A DNA stretch of 64,000 nt from Liolophura sinensis (taxonomy: Eukaryota; Mollusca; Polyplacophora; Chitonida; Chitonidae): NCBI RefSeq assembly GCF_032854445.1, contig NC_088296.1, positions 12,066,706 to 12,130,705 on the forward strand, given 5' to 3'. A program made the translations under genes and the position numbers. This document shows positions 24,031 to 39,662 of the stretch, piece after piece (position 1 is the first letter of the stretch; every line of letters begins with the position of its first letter). The notes below the pieces were generated by a model. It was not told the origin of the DNA, ran no database searches, and saw only the letters and a list, made by a program, of their open reading frames with translations.

Positions 24031-24884
24031 CCTTTGGCATGCGTATTTGTATCTTACTGGCTTCTCTAACGTTTCGTTTCCAGTGTGAACTTTAGAGACA
24101 GAAGTTTATATGTGTGAAGAGATATCCGAGCCGTACCTTATATAACATTCAATTGGCTTGCGCGGGTCTATTCTAAAGATCCAGAAATGAGATACAGTTG
24201 CCACCCCTCGTTGTATGTATGAGACGTCAACCATGTGAGACATGTATATTGACATTAATAAATACATGTACTTCCTTTAAGTCCACCTAACAGAGCCTTA
24301 CGTTATGAGGTTTATTTTGGCTATATGGTGAATTCCAACGGATGCCCACTAAAGAACTAAAAGAAAAGATCTCCCAACCTGTGTGCCCAATACCAGTTTA
24401 TGTAACGAATAATGTTATTAGGTTTAGAAGAAGCCTTCCGGTGTAATACGCCTGCTTGTATATGTATATAATTGCAGTTTATTTGGAGAATCTTCTCATG
24501 GCCTATACACTTTGTCAAGTTTGACCGTTTATTATAAAGCGAGGAGGGTAAGCAAAGCAACAGACTGCAAGAATTATTTCCTCTCTGGTTTGCCCAAACA
24601 TGCTTTTTATCTCAAGGATAGACTTATTTCCAACGGCTTTTCTCTCAGATTTGGTACATTCGTTCACATGGTAGTAACAATCAACATGGCCGATATGTAG
24701 GCACCTTTGCAATATTACCTTGGACTGTTGTTTTGTAACGATGGTGAATGTGCGTAAAGCAGCGCGTTTCTGGATAACCATTTATCTGGGTGAGTGCCGC
24801 AAACTTCAGCATTTTGTGTGATGACCATGGAGGATTCCATTATTCCAGCTTCCTCGCTGGCTTCCTCTTCTTCAATTCAATTCA

Positions 24885-27996
<3,112 letters not shown>

Positions 27997-28332
27997 CTCA
28001 CCAATGCGGTCGGTGTGAATTCAAGTCCAACTCACGCTGGCTTCCTCTCCGGCTATAGGTGGGAAGCTCGAGCCCTAGCTAGCGTTTTATCCTGTGGCGC
28101 TCCGTTATGCCTTTCGGAACGTTCGCCATCCCTCCATGAAACCGCAGTTCCTAGCGCCATGCCTAAAAATGTCCTTTGTAAAGTATTTTTTCCGCATTTT
28201 TAGTTTTCTGTCGAATGAAACAATGCTATGCACTTTAATTCCATCAGCAAACGATATCGTAACCACGTGTAGTTATTTTTCGCCTCCAATTCCCGAGAGT
28301 TACTCCCAAATCGGAAACCCGTTAGTTAAGAA

Positions 28333-28359
28333 ATGTTGAGTGCCTGAGGCACTCAACAT
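28333..28359. repeat. Perfect 27-nt palindrome at the end of A2
   Basis: ATGTTGAGTGCCT, one centre base, AGGCACTCAACAT: 13-bp arms. A1 has about 75 different bases at the same place. Confidence 0.9.
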
Positions 28360-28974
28360 CAAATTTTGTGACCTTCCCAAGCCATTGCTTAATAAATCGT
28401 AAATTACGCGTGTAGCGTCTAGAATGGCGATGCATTGAGTTGACACAGTAGCATGCCGAGTTCAGCTCGGCTGTCTGGAAAGCGTTAGTCCATCCTAGAA
28501 AAGTGTTTTGAGGTCAGGATGATTTCTCCACATAAAATTTCAGCTTAACCTCCAAAGGCAATATTTGAGCCTTTTAATTTGGCTCAGTTTTCGAGTGAAA
28601 GTTTGTCTAATATGCCAGTGCGCTGACTTTTAGTGCAGCTGACTACTAAGTCCCAGATTACCGTTAAACCTTACACGATTGTGATGTAGGAAATTCTTTT
28701 CAGTACAGCCGCAGTGCATGACCCCTGATAAACTGTTTGCATTCTGTTAGGGGAATTTTTGCTGCTTGAGAGCACCCGATTTACTTTAAAAAGTAACTGA
28801 TCCTGTTTCCTTTCAACTGAAGAAAATTAAACACAGAAGTTAGTGAAAATAAATCTTGGAAGGTTGGAATGATAATAGATGAAAAATGGTGAGCTTCAAA
28901 AATCAGTTTCAATTAACATTTTATTTATCCTGTAAAATATTTGACTGACTGACTGACTGGCTGACTGACTGATT

Positions 28975-29170
28975 GTTGTTTTAAGTCACAGTCATGAGTA
29001 TTTCACTCATATGACGGTTGGTCAGCATTGTCAGATGGGTGGAGGTAACCCTCGGAAGAAACCGGTTTAAACCACCGATCAGTGACAAGTCACTGACAAC
29101 TTCCCCACTTGTCTTACAGCAGCCCCGTTTGCACAGTTCTACAAGCGTCGTCGTCCACCTCGCCATCAAA
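28975..29170 (-). mobile_element. SINE variant, third body type
   Basis: Tail reads (on plus) GTTTTAAGTCACAGTCATGA, TATTTCACTCATATGACGGT; body contains CAGTGACAAGTCACTGACAA. It shares the tail region but not the body of the first family. Preceded by (GACT)n at 28942-28970. Confidence 0.6.
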
Positions 29171-29544
29171 GCCCATGAAATTAAGCACTAAAATGCCTGC
29201 GGTGGAATGAGAAAATTCCCTGCCGTGGTGACCCCGGAATTATGGTCAGATGTCATATCTATCGAATCGGGTACAGCAGCAAACCTTGCAATTAATGATC
29301 CCGTTTGACTATGAGGATTACAAAGCTTACTAAAATACAATATTTTAGGCCACTTAATTTATCCTGTTAGGCGTAAAACGTAAAACTACCCTTTTGACGC
29401 GACAAAAGCATTTCCGGCAATGCAGTTTTCCGGCGGGCGGGGGCGACAGGGCCCCTGACGCCCGGCTCATTTGGCTGGGACGCCCTTCCCCCATGCCTTA
29501 ACCAAATGCTAGCTAGGGGTCTGAGGTCTGGCATCAACCTGTGG

Positions 29545-29745
29545 ATCGTCGTAGGTTTTCCCCGAGTTTTGCCCAGTTTCCTCAAAATCATAATGCTGGC
29601 CGCCGTCGTATAAAAAAAATATCCTTGAGCAGCATGAACTCGCCCTGCCACAAGAAGACACAGTATATCTACACACACCTACTGAATGCTTGTCGTTATA
29701 TGGCTGGAAAATTGTTAAGTGCGACGTTAAACTCCGAGCGTTCGT
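29545..29745 (+). mobile_element. Two adjacent SINE tail fragments
   Basis: 29545-29615 is a tRNA-SINE 3' half (AATGCTGGCCGCCGTCGTAT). 29635-29745 reads CGCCCTGCCACAAGAAGACA and ends TTGTTAAGTGCGACGTTAAA, the same type as 41085-41195. Confidence 0.65.
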
Positions 29746-29834
29746 ACATACATATTAAAAGTATTATGTGTCATTGTCAACATCCATATGGAGGTGGGCT
29801 GCACCGATAGACAGGTTGAGACGGGACAAGTAAG

Positions 29835-29960
29835 CTCACTGTTGAATAGATGCTGCTGAACAGGTAGTACTGAAAAGGCACTGCTAAACAGGCATTGTTA
29901 AACAGGTTCTGCTGAACAGGGATTGATGAACAGGGATTGATGAACAGGCACTGCCAGGCG
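29835..29960. repeat. Short tandem repeat of about 16 bp
   Basis: Repeated TGCTGAACAGG / TTGATGAACAGGGA units, about eight, degenerate. Confidence 0.8.
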
Positions 29961-30250
29961 AAGGACGAATTGAGCCTGGCGTCCACGTGGAGGGAGAACT
30001 TGGCTGTCATCATCGTGCAACTCGTTGTCAATATAAAGCCTACCCAATACAAGGCGGGCTGAATGACCCTGCTTTGTGACCTATCTCATGATCGGGTAGA
30101 GCTGACGGCGTTTGTTTGCTATTTCCATCGGATAATCCTCATTAGTGCTGAATAGTTATCCAACCAACATTCCTCGACAGAACTTATGTGGCACAATTTC
30201 GCGGTTTTTAACTTTTGAAAATTTTTTCGACGATTGGCCCAGTACTATAC

Positions 30251-31080
30251 AGTCTATATCTCTTAGAGAGTTGCCTATATTCAGCTGTCTATAAAATCAG
30301 TCATACTCGGAACCAAAACTGCCTTCAGACACCTAACAACACAAGCTCTACACAGGATATGGTTTTAGTTCATATTGGTGTTAGAACACATTTTCTAATT
30401 TATAATGTTACAGTCCATAAGCTCGCTTTCGACGACAAGAACCAATTGCCTCGGGTGATATCATAATCATATCAAAAAAACAAAAAACAGTGACATGATG
30501 GGTATTGGGCGGAGTTCAACATGTTTAGAGGGGTGACACAACATACCTGAGCTGTTGTCGAGTTTAACGTAAACCCTGTTTCTGACACTGCCATATTTGA
30601 AATCGTTCGCACGTGTTAACATAATATAACCTTATTAAACAAAGTTTATTTTATCTCTTGTAGTATATGATCTCACGGCAGTATGGTTTTAGAGATGGAT
30701 ATCAGTAAATTAGAACGATCTTGTTATTCGAAGAGAGAGTAATGTAGGCTGTGTTATGGCATGGAGTTTGTTCTCACCGCTGGTTGGTGCAATCATTGTA
30801 AAACAAATTACACGCCCGTTGCCCAGCATGCAACTTGCTTTTGAATAATTATGAACTGAGGTAATGTGTTCTTGCTGTCGAAACAGAGCTTATGGAGCTT
30901 AACATTATCAAACAGACAAAGTATTCTAACTGCAATTTCTTTGTAATAACATGGACGTCGAACTTAGCAATGTTTGGTGCTAGGGTTGTTACGTGATATT
31001 GGCTAAAGGCAATTTTCGTAAAGAGTATGACTAATTTTACAAACAGCTGAATATAGGCAACTCTCTAAAAGAAATAGACC
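30251..31080. mobile_element. Foldback element: large inverted repeat with about 400-bp loop
   Basis: Left arm 30251-30452; right arm 30858-31080 in opposite orientation. The outer ends match best (AGAGAGTTGCCTATATTCAG at 30265 against its complement at 31044-31063). Similarity continues inward, with substitutions and small indels, through AGTCATACTC to CATAAGCTC and TTTCGA. A transcript would fold into an approximately 200-bp imperfect hairpin. It is most simply a non-autonomous foldback DNA transposon or an inverted duplication. No coding potential and no clear target duplication. Confidence 0.75.
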
Positions 31081-31799
31081 ATAAGTCTCCCCAGCGTGAG
31101 CACCCTTTCTAACTGAGTTTTGTTCTATAGCCAGTTCCGTATTCAATGTGTCATGTACAAGCCCGTCTGTGTTTTTATTATTTACTTAGGCAAGTCCATG
31201 AAATAAGAGAACATCCCGCATTGACTGTGCCTCTGTATAAAGTATATCCTGTTTCACATGAGAAAGTTCAGGCCATTTTGGGCCAGCATTCTCGCTTGAA
31301 AGTTTTGTAATTACATATATGTGTAGTTTAGTTTGTTTGATTTCATTTTGTGAGGCAAATAGTTACTTTATGGTCTCATCAAATCCATGGCTAAGTGACT
31401 GTGTACGAGATTCAAGCTCCTTGACACTGTGTGTCACATACCCACTTCGATCTCTGTCCCTTTATGATCGACGTCTCATCTTCTATATGGATGAACCGTT
31501 TTTCCAGACGGTCTGAAAGCCTTCATCCTGATCTACACCCTGTCGCCGCTGGCGGTCGCTAGCGCTTGTCCTTAGTCAGCTTCATCAGGTTCAGGGCAGA
31601 GGTTAATCTGCATAACTGTCGTGTAAATGAAAAATAAATAAATAAATGAAAAACGGCTAAATAGAAATAGGGAGAAAGACTAATAAAATATAAACAAATA
31701 ATTAAATATATTAATAAATTAATGAATTAAAATGTGAATAAAGAACAAGAAATAAAAACGTAAGGGAATAAAAAAATTACTTGTGTATCTGTTAGTCTG

Positions 31800-32070
31800 T
31801 CTTACAAAGCTGTAGACTCAGAGCGCGGACATCATGTGACCGTGCCATGTGTGATTCAAACGACATGTCCCGATAGTCCTCAGATCACGTGGTGCAAGAG
31901 AGCGCCAGGGATTGGTCAGAGTGCGTTTAGTGTAAACAAGGCAGCTTACTTGCTGATCAACTCAAACCCATATGGGCCTGGTAGATCGGGTGGGACAAGC
32001 CGGGCTGGTAATTACCTCCCCTGATTTGAGTGATGCCGGGAACTACGACTGAGAGGTATTTGACATCGCC
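31800..32070 (+). pseudogene. Possible immunoglobulin-like domain relic
   Basis: The frame open at 31836-32024 reads VPCVIQTTCPDSPQITWCKR, which has the Cys and Trp spacing of Ig B and C strands. About 130 nt later, after a frame change at about 32021, the next frame reads DLSDAGNYD followed by a stop where Ig F strands have DxGxYxC. Together these fit a decayed V/I-set Ig domain. No flanking exons or signal peptide were found. Weak but specific. Confidence 0.35.
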
Positions 32071-32485
32071 ATGTTTTAGGTTATCCGAGCGCATTGATTT
32101 TCTTTACTATTTATGTAGTAAATTTGTCAACATCAACCTTAAAAATATATCTGCCCTAACTTTCGCGTGAAACAATGCCATACATCCGCACGAAGCTTGC
32201 ACTTTTCACTTCAACATATCAAAAAAGCATCCCAGCATTACCACTATTTTTTTGAGCTGTGATTGCTTTAATTGTTTGTTTGTTTATTCACCAAAATAAT
32301 ATACAAAACATAGATTCATATATGCTGGCGGGAATAAAGCTCCATGGAGCTTGGTTTATCCCATTAATATACAATTTGTATATACTACAGGCAGGTGAAC
32401 TACGATGACTATAAACATAACGACTGTCAAGTATGTTATTGTGTGTTAGACTAAACGGAAACTAAGTACTGCAGCATATAGGATT

Positions 32486-33405
32486 TCAGTCATATTTGAA
32501 TAAGGAAATTGACTGAATACTGCGTAAGTATAAAGAGATTTTATTCCATTCCCAAGGGCCAGCTACTTTAAGTGAACGATAGGACAGATTACTTTTACAG
32601 GCGGTTCGATACAGATCTAATGGCCGACGTGTTGTGCCATAGTGACGTAGGTCAATGTTTTTAATGATGTAATTATTAAAGCTAGGTGGTAATACTTCGG
32701 GGTGATGAAAAAATGTATGCAATATCATATTAGTAGAAAAAATGTTCAATTCAGATAAGAGCAGAATTTCAAGAGTACAAAAAGTGGCTTTGTGTGGTCT
32801 AGGGACCTAGAGATAGTCACAATTCGAATAGCGCGTTTTGCAATATTTGCAGAGGTTGCAAGTGAGACTTACACGTGTTTACCCACAAAATATTCCCATG
32901 TGAAAAATAAGGGTAAATCAAAGAATAATAAAGAATAAAAAGTTTTTTTTTATTCACCGAACCCTAAATGTTGTTTAATATAACTAGATTCCTCGAGACC
33001 TTTATACGAATACAATCGTCCAATTTAGCTTTTCGTTAAACATAAAACCCTGAGACATTTAAACTTCCTGAGTCGTTTAACATCTGTCCCGGAAACAGTC
33101 AAGGGAACAGTAATTTGCGGCCTATATCTACTCGCCGGCGAGATTAACATATACTTTGTTTTGTTAACATTTAATGAAAGGCAGTTTGCACAGAACCAAG
33201 TGTTCAGCTTTCCTAGCTCGTAAGATGAAGTCGTGATAGCCTCATCAACATTTTCACAGGAATACGTTGTGTGAAAATCGTCTGCAAAGAGTATGATATT
33301 TAGGACGTCTGTTACTTTATATATACTTAATATATATGTCATTTATATATCATAGGAATAGGATTGGTCCCAAAATCGACCCTTAAGGCACACCACATGT
33401 TACGT
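32486..33405 (-). pseudogene. Second LINE relic: RT palm and C-terminus
   Basis: Minus strand, reading down from 33405: CGVP-GSILGPILFL, then YIND-like, IILFADD (RT catalytic FADD), DEAITTSSYELGKLNTWFCA and LSLNVNKTKYMLI, a standard RT C-terminal palm. 32749-32486 holds the final part (LPPSFNNYI, CKSNLSYRSLKVAGPWEWN), typical of the 3' end of CR1/jockey-like LINEs. Stops and a lost segment lie between. Not related in sequence to the LINE in block A. It is 5' truncated and dead. Confidence 0.75.
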
Positions 33406-34579
33406 CTGTGAACCGAAGTGAAATTGAAGTCATAGCATTCCGTTACCTTGGTAACCTCCGGAAGGGTAGGAAGTAACACTGGCAAAAATGTTTTCAGTTC
33501 TATCTAAAACAGACAAAATTCTGATAAATATATAATGCATCAGCAACCTAAAATGTCTACACTATGATAGTATTACCCAATCAGTGCTCCTTCTCTCTTC
33601 AGTTCGGCAGCAAATCTTCCACACAATTGCCTGAATTGCGCATGTGTAACCTAAATATGCGATCTGCCACCGGAAGTGGCAAATCTCGTGAAAGCACGCA
33701 GCGTCTTGCAAGGACTTTCCTCTCCCTTATATGTCCGAGCTATAACTCTGTTTTCCAAGTAGAGTTTTCATTTTTGGTGAATACATCCATACACAGAAGA
33801 TGATGTGTCACAACTCACATTTGTTCATTTCCGTGGTTGTCATGGTTACCAGGCTGTCATTTTCCCTATAAATACTATATAAATAGACATGATTTCGTGT
33901 CCGGGCTCTAAATCCAACTGTTTTCCACACAAAGTTTTAATTCTTTTTGGATACATAGACTGTGACACAATTGACGATGTGTCACGACTCACGCTCGTAC
34001 ATTTTCGCGGTTGTCATGGTAGCCACTTACTTATCACCGACATCCATGAATATTGTTAGTGACGCTGGGATGTAAATCAACATAATCAGGAGTGTCACTG
34101 AGCAAATCAGATCACCATTTATACATGACAATACATATGGTCGACAAGGTGCATTTGTGACTTTGTCAGCCTGTGTTTTTTTTTATGGTGCATAATCCAT
34201 ATACATGCATTTTAAAACACACAACAATGTTTCTATCTAAAATCAGGCGGCGAATCATCTTTGATTTATGAACTTGCACCTGATTTATATCAAGAAGTGG
34301 CTTTTATATCACCAGTACTACTGTAGCTATGACAATCTGTGATCAAGATTACGTGCTGTACACAAGTGCACTGTTCTGTTTCAACTGCTTGCTGTTTGAA
34401 GTCAGATGCTGTTGTTGTGTTCATATATGACTGACTCCATGATATTTTGTTCATTGTCTGTCCTTTGTGTTCCGACTTCTGAAACACATGCACATTAAAT
34501 GATTGTGAAGTATGTAATTCTTTATAGTGCCTTAAAATCATGCACCGTCTGTAGCAGTTTGACATTTTCACATTTAACT

Positions 34580-36662
34580 AGTTCAAGCTACCTGATGGGT
34601 ATCTTCTTAGCAGTGCTGGCTTCCCTCTCTGTCTGATACCTGATAATAATACTCCCTGATGTGTATCAATTCAAGTGTGATGTGCTTCCTCTTTGTCTGA
34701 TACTTGGTCCACATATTACCTGATGTGTATCTTCTCAGGTGTGCTGTGTTTCATCTCTGTCGTATGACTGGCCAACATATTAACTAATGTGTAACTTCTC
34801 AGGTGCGACGGGTTTTCTCTGTCTGATACTTCGTCCACACATCACCTGATGTGTATATTCTGTCCTAATGGGTTTCCACTCTGTCTGAAACTCCGTCCAC
34901 ATATTACCTGATGTGTATCTTCTCAGGTGTGCCGTGTTACCTCTGTGTCTGATACCTTTTCCTTTTATAACCTGATGTGTATTTTCCCAGTTGTAATGGT
35001 TTCCTCCCTGTCTGATAGCTCGTCCACATATTGCCTGATGTGTAACTTCTCAGGTTTGGTTTGTTTCCCTTCTGTCTGATACCTGGTATGAATATTCTCA
35101 AATGTGTATATTCTTACCTTTGGTGGGTTTCCTCTGTTTGATACTTGGTTAACATATTTTGCAATGTGTAACTGCTCAGGTGTGCTGTGTTTCCTCTGTG
35201 TCTGATACCTTGTCCATCTATTACCTGATGTTTATCTTCTCAGCTGTTTTGGGTTTCCTCTCTGTCTGACACCTTGTGTGAATATTCCCGGATGTGTATC
35301 TTCTCATCTGTGGTGTGTTTTCTCTGTGCTACCTGGTATGAATATTCTTTAATGGGTATCTTCTCAAGTATGATATGTTTCCTCCCTGTCTGATAGTTGG
35401 TACCACATATTCTCTAATGTGTACCTTCTCAGGTATAAAGTGTGTTTCTTCTCTATCAGGTAGTTTGTCCATCTATTACCTGATGTGTATCTGCTCAGTT
35501 GTTGTGGGTTTCCTATCTGTCTGATACCTTGTCCATCTATTCCCTGATGTTCATGTTCTCACCTGTGGTGGGTTTCCTATCTGTCTGATACTGGGTCCTC
35601 ACATTACCTAATGTGTAACTTCCTCAGGAAAACTGGTTTTCCCGTCTCTTTAATACAAGGTCCAGACATTACATGATGTGTAGCTTCTTACGAGAGCTGG
35701 TTTTCCTGCTTTTCTCTGATACCTCGTTCTCACTATACCTAATGTTTAACTTATCAGGGAAGATGGTATTCCTTTCTCTATAAGACGAGGTCCCCACATT
35801 ACATGATGTCTAACTTCTCAGGAGAGATTTTTTTTCCTCTCTATCTAATAGGGGATCCTCACATTACATCTTCTTCTTGTTATATTCCATCGTGTAATTG
35901 GTTTCCTCTCTGGTTGTCATCTGATCCACACTTTACACGATATATATCTTCTCTGGTGTGGTGCGCTTTGTCTCTATGTGATACCTGGTCCACATATTAC
36001 CTGATTTATATCTCCTTAGATGGGGACAGTTTCTTTTCTGTCTATTTTCGATCCCACATAATATAGGATGTGTATCTTCTCGGGTGTGCTTTGTTTCCAC
36101 TCAGTTCAGTTCCTCACATATTACCTTGTACATTTTCTCACGTGTCCTGCGTTTCCTCTCTGCCCAAGGCGTGGTCCACATATTACTTGATGTGTGCCTT
36201 CTGGCGTGTAATAGGTTTCTTCTCTGCCAGAGGCCGATCCACATTTTACCTCATGTATTTTCTCAGGTATTTTCACTGTATTTAATACCTGGCCCAGACA
36301 GTACCTGAAGTGTGTGTCTTCTCAGATGTGGTGGGTTTCCTCTCTGATACCTGGTCTAGATAGTATCTGATGTGTGTCTTCTCAGGTGTGGTGGGTTTCC
36401 TCTCTGATACTTGGCCTACATAGTAAATGATGTGTATATTCGCCGTGTGTTTTCTCTCTAACACCTGGTCTAGATACCCCCTGATGTGCTTCTCAGATGT
36501 AATGAGTTTTCTCTCTGATACCTGGTCTAGATAGCATTTGGTCTGTATCTTCTCAGGTGTAGTGGGTTTTTCTCTCCAATACCTGGTCTAGATAGTACCT
36601 GATGTGTATCTTCTCGGTTGTGGTGGGTTTCGTCTCTGATACATTGTCCAGACAGTACTTGG
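34580..36662. repeat. 62-bp minisatellite, long array in B3
   Basis: Over 30 diverged units with a period of about 62 bp (GATGTGTAT near 34722, 34785, 34847, 34908). The longest array in the window. Interrupted at 36663. Confidence 0.92.
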
Positions 36663-37600
36663 TGGTCGAAAAGTAATGAAGTTACGAAAACTAAGGAGAA
36701 ATTTTTCTTAACAAACACTGTATTCTCCTGAATACGCGTGCGTTCTGTAAAAACAGAAAGAAATAAAATAGCATTAATGATCGTATCACCCATGATCAAA
36801 CTGATGAAATAAACACTATGTCAGTGTACTACACAATCTTAATACAAACACATTAAAACAAACAACATCGGTAACGTTGGGTAACTAAAATTACAAACAT
36901 GTACAGTTTTCTTTTACATAATATAAAAGAATACAATATATGACTGTTTGTGCCATTCCAACTTTGTAAACATACTAACCCAGGTCTACGGATTTCTCAT
37001 AAATTCTGTGCAGCATATTTTCCACATCAAAATACATGAAATCATTTATCAACAAACATCGAATATATCAGCTCATTCATATTCATGAGCACGTCATGAG
37101 TGACGTCATGATCTACAACGGAGATTTCGAAGGCTTTAATTTTCCACAGTTATCAAAGAAATAACAAGACCAATGGTCAATCTAACTAATGAAAACTGAA
37201 GAAATATTTACACTTCAGTAGACGCCTTGTTTACATTTATATCAGATAAATGCCTTATAGGAGTGCAGTCTGTGATTGCGTCCTGTGTTATTGTGTGACC
37301 TGATTTGTAAGTGCCTGTCTGGTTACGTCACGCCGAAAAATGATCAAGCAACACTAAATGCACATGTATCAAGGTATCCAAAATCTTGTGCGTCAATTAG
37401 CGAAGAAAATGTATGTCACTTCACCTGAAGAGTGGATCTCCGTACTCTCAAAACAAGTTTTACGCAGCGAAACTGGCTCTTCACCGCGTTCGCAGCTATC
37501 GCTTCGCTATCGTCTGGCTGCTGTGACCTCAGGTCGCCCGCAGTAACTGGGTGAGTGTCAGTGCATGGGTGATGTCAGGGAGCGACCCTTGCTTGCATCT
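36663..37600. other. About 940-bp interruption in the B3 minisatellite
   Basis: Begins after CAGACAGTACTTGGTGG and ends before the array resumes near 37610. No terminal repeats or coding signal recognised. It holds the short inverted stretch GCACGTCATGAGTGACGTCA at 37090. A 62-codon open frame at 37358 has no known match to me. Confidence 0.55.
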
Positions 37601-38340
37601 GACGTACTTTCTTAACACCTGGTGTATATGTTCTCAGGTGATGTGTATCTTCTCAGGTGTGGTGGGTTTCGTCTCTGATACTTGGTCCAGACAGTACCTG
37701 GTGTGTATCTTCTCAGGTGTGGTGGGTTTCCTATCTGTCTGATACCTTGTCCATCTATTCCCTGATGTTCATGTTCTCACCTGTGATGGGTTTCCTATCT
37801 GTCTGACACTTGGTCCTCACATTACCTAATGTGTAACTTCCTCAGGAAAACTGGTTTTCCTTTCTCTTTATTACAAGATCCAGACATTACATGATGTGTA
37901 TTTTCTTACGAGATCTGGATTTCCTGTCTTTCTCTGATACCTCTTTCTCACATTACTTAATTTTTAACTTATCAAGAGAGATGGTTTTCCTCTCTCTATA
38001 AGACGAGGTCCACACATTACATGGTGTCTAACTTCTGTGGAGGGCTTTTTTCCTCTCTGTCTAATATGGGGTCCTTACATTACATCTTCTTCTTGTGTAT
38101 CTTCCACCGCGTGCTGGGCGACACCTGATCGACACATTGCACGGTATCCATCTTCCCTGCTGTGGTGCGTTTCCTGCGTCTGATACCTGGTCCAGATATT
38201 ACCTGATTTGTATCTCCTCCTGTTCGTTTCGTTTCTATCTGATTTCGAGCCCACATAATATTTGAGGGATATCTTCTCAAGTGTGCTTTGTTTCTTCTCC
38301 GTCTAATTCGCAGTTCTCCCATTACCCCATGTGTACTTCC
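37600..38340. repeat. 62-bp minisatellite, second part in B3
   Basis: Continues the array. About 37720-38290 closely follows the order of units at about 35505-36110 (offset about 2.2 kb), so a multi-unit block was copied within the array. Confidence 0.85.
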
Positions 38341-38734
38341 ACACGTTTTCTGGGTTTCCTTACTAAAACAACCGCAGGCGCAAGCTTGTCTCCATCGGTG
38401 TATACACATTTATGGTCTAGCTATCCTGAATTAAGCAAAACTTTGCTGAATTATAAGAGGAAATGTATCTGCTTTCTTGTGTTAACATGGATCAAATTTT
38501 CATTCAGGTTGTGAAAGAAGCCGGAGAGGAAACTCTGAAAAAGGATGTGAGCTTTCTCCTATGGCTTGTTGACTTTCACATTATGGTCGCGCATGAGAAT
38601 GCTCAATGAAGGGATCTTGTTAGGTCTTTTATTGAGTGTATCTAAATAGGACGAATCGAAAAGACAGTCAAAGGTAGGGTTTGTTGGGTAAACTTTAAGC
38701 TTTGTGGCGTATTGGAGGCTGAGTTTTATAGTCG

Positions 38735-38860
38735 CTGATATAAAAAAAAAACCGCTAAGTTCGGCTACCTACCAGCTACGGTCTACCACCAACCTACGGA
38801 TGGTCCAATAAGTGAAATACTATTGAGTTCGGCGTAAACACCCACCAAATAAATGTGTAT
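38735..38860 (+). mobile_element. Decayed SINE fragment, B3 flank
   Basis: Counterpart of 18295-18425: AACCTACGGATGGTCCAATA, AGTGAAATACTATTGAGTTC and the shared ACACCCACCAAATAAATGTG. Confidence 0.65.
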
Positions 38861-39109
38861 AAAGAAGGCTCCTTATTAACAGTTCACCAGTGAGGTTTCA
38901 AAAGCACCAAGGTTGAGCGTCAAACTCTTGTGATGGTCAAGATCCAACAATTTAACTCAAGATGTCCTGGAGGAATCGTAAATGATAAAGCCATAGTGCC
39001 TGTACTGCCTCACGACTTATTTGCGGGGAAGCGCTGAGTTTAGTTAAGTAACATCTCTTGCTTTGTGAATGAATACGACAAGAACATATCCAGAAGTAGA
39101 ACGTGGCGT

Positions 39110-39480
39110 CCAGTTTAGACCTCAACAAAGATTGATATAAAGCTAGTAAAACAAATCAGATCCCTTAATATCGAAAGCCTTTAATATTGTCGTTGTGTGT
39201 TCAATGTGATGACCATTTTCTTGATATTTTAACGTCATATCTGAAACAACTTTCTGTCAGTAAGAGGATCTCTTGATCTAATAAGTAATGGACAAGCTTT
39301 TGGCTCTAGTAAGACGAACCTGTTTTAGATATATTAGTAGGACAACGATTAAAACTGCGTGCAGCATTTACCGTCCTTTGTGGCATCACGGCAGTCATTG
39401 TCGAGTCAAGGAAACATTTGGATTTTAATTGATTTGTCAATGTCTTCGGAGTAGTTCTTTTCGCTGCTGTTGAATTAATT
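39110..39480. repeat. Block A remnant, copy A3
   Basis: More diverged than A1/A2. It matches roughly 590-1170 of A1 (and 23030-23620 of A2), from the stretch resembling ATAAAGTTAGTAAAACAGATC to the one resembling AGTTCTTTCTGCAGTTGTT. It lacks the SINE present in the other two copies and shows the intact target at 39172-39186. It directly follows the degenerate B3 block. Confidence 0.75.
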
Positions 39481-39662
39481 TCATTGAGTATTAAGAGAGG
39501 ACAATCAAAACACCTCCAGATCTGAGATTTGTCGTCTGCCTTTTTCGTCCAGCATAACCCTCAGTGCTTAAAGCAAAGGCTTTAATTTTAGAAGTCTTTT
39601 TTTTCTCTGTTTTTTTTTTATCGAGAGGAACAAGAAAGCAGGCCAAAACTGCAACAAATCTT

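Larger units (their letters stand above)
28400..30250. other. Single-copy stretch after A2
   Basis: Apart from the SINE pieces and the 16-bp tandem repeat listed, nothing recognised. Confidence 0.5.
31081..34069. other. Stretch between the foldback element and B3
   Basis: Holds the possible Ig relic and the LINE relic. 31081-31800, 32071-32485 and 33406-34069 show nothing else; 31620-31780 is A-rich with AAATAAATAA motifs. Confidence 0.5.
34070..39065. repeat. Degenerate block B3: TRIM 3' flank without a TRIM gene
   Basis: 34081-34140 matches 50576-50630. 34180-34560 matches the stretch near 17030-17470 and 53980-54410 (ACACAACAATGT, AATCATCTTTGATTT). The 62-bp minisatellite follows, then 38700-39060 matches 18260-18620 (GGAATCGTAAATGATAAA, GTACTGCCT). 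No RING, coiled-coil or SPRY exon was seen here or just upstream. The copy is older or faster evolving than B1/B2. Confidence 0.8.
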
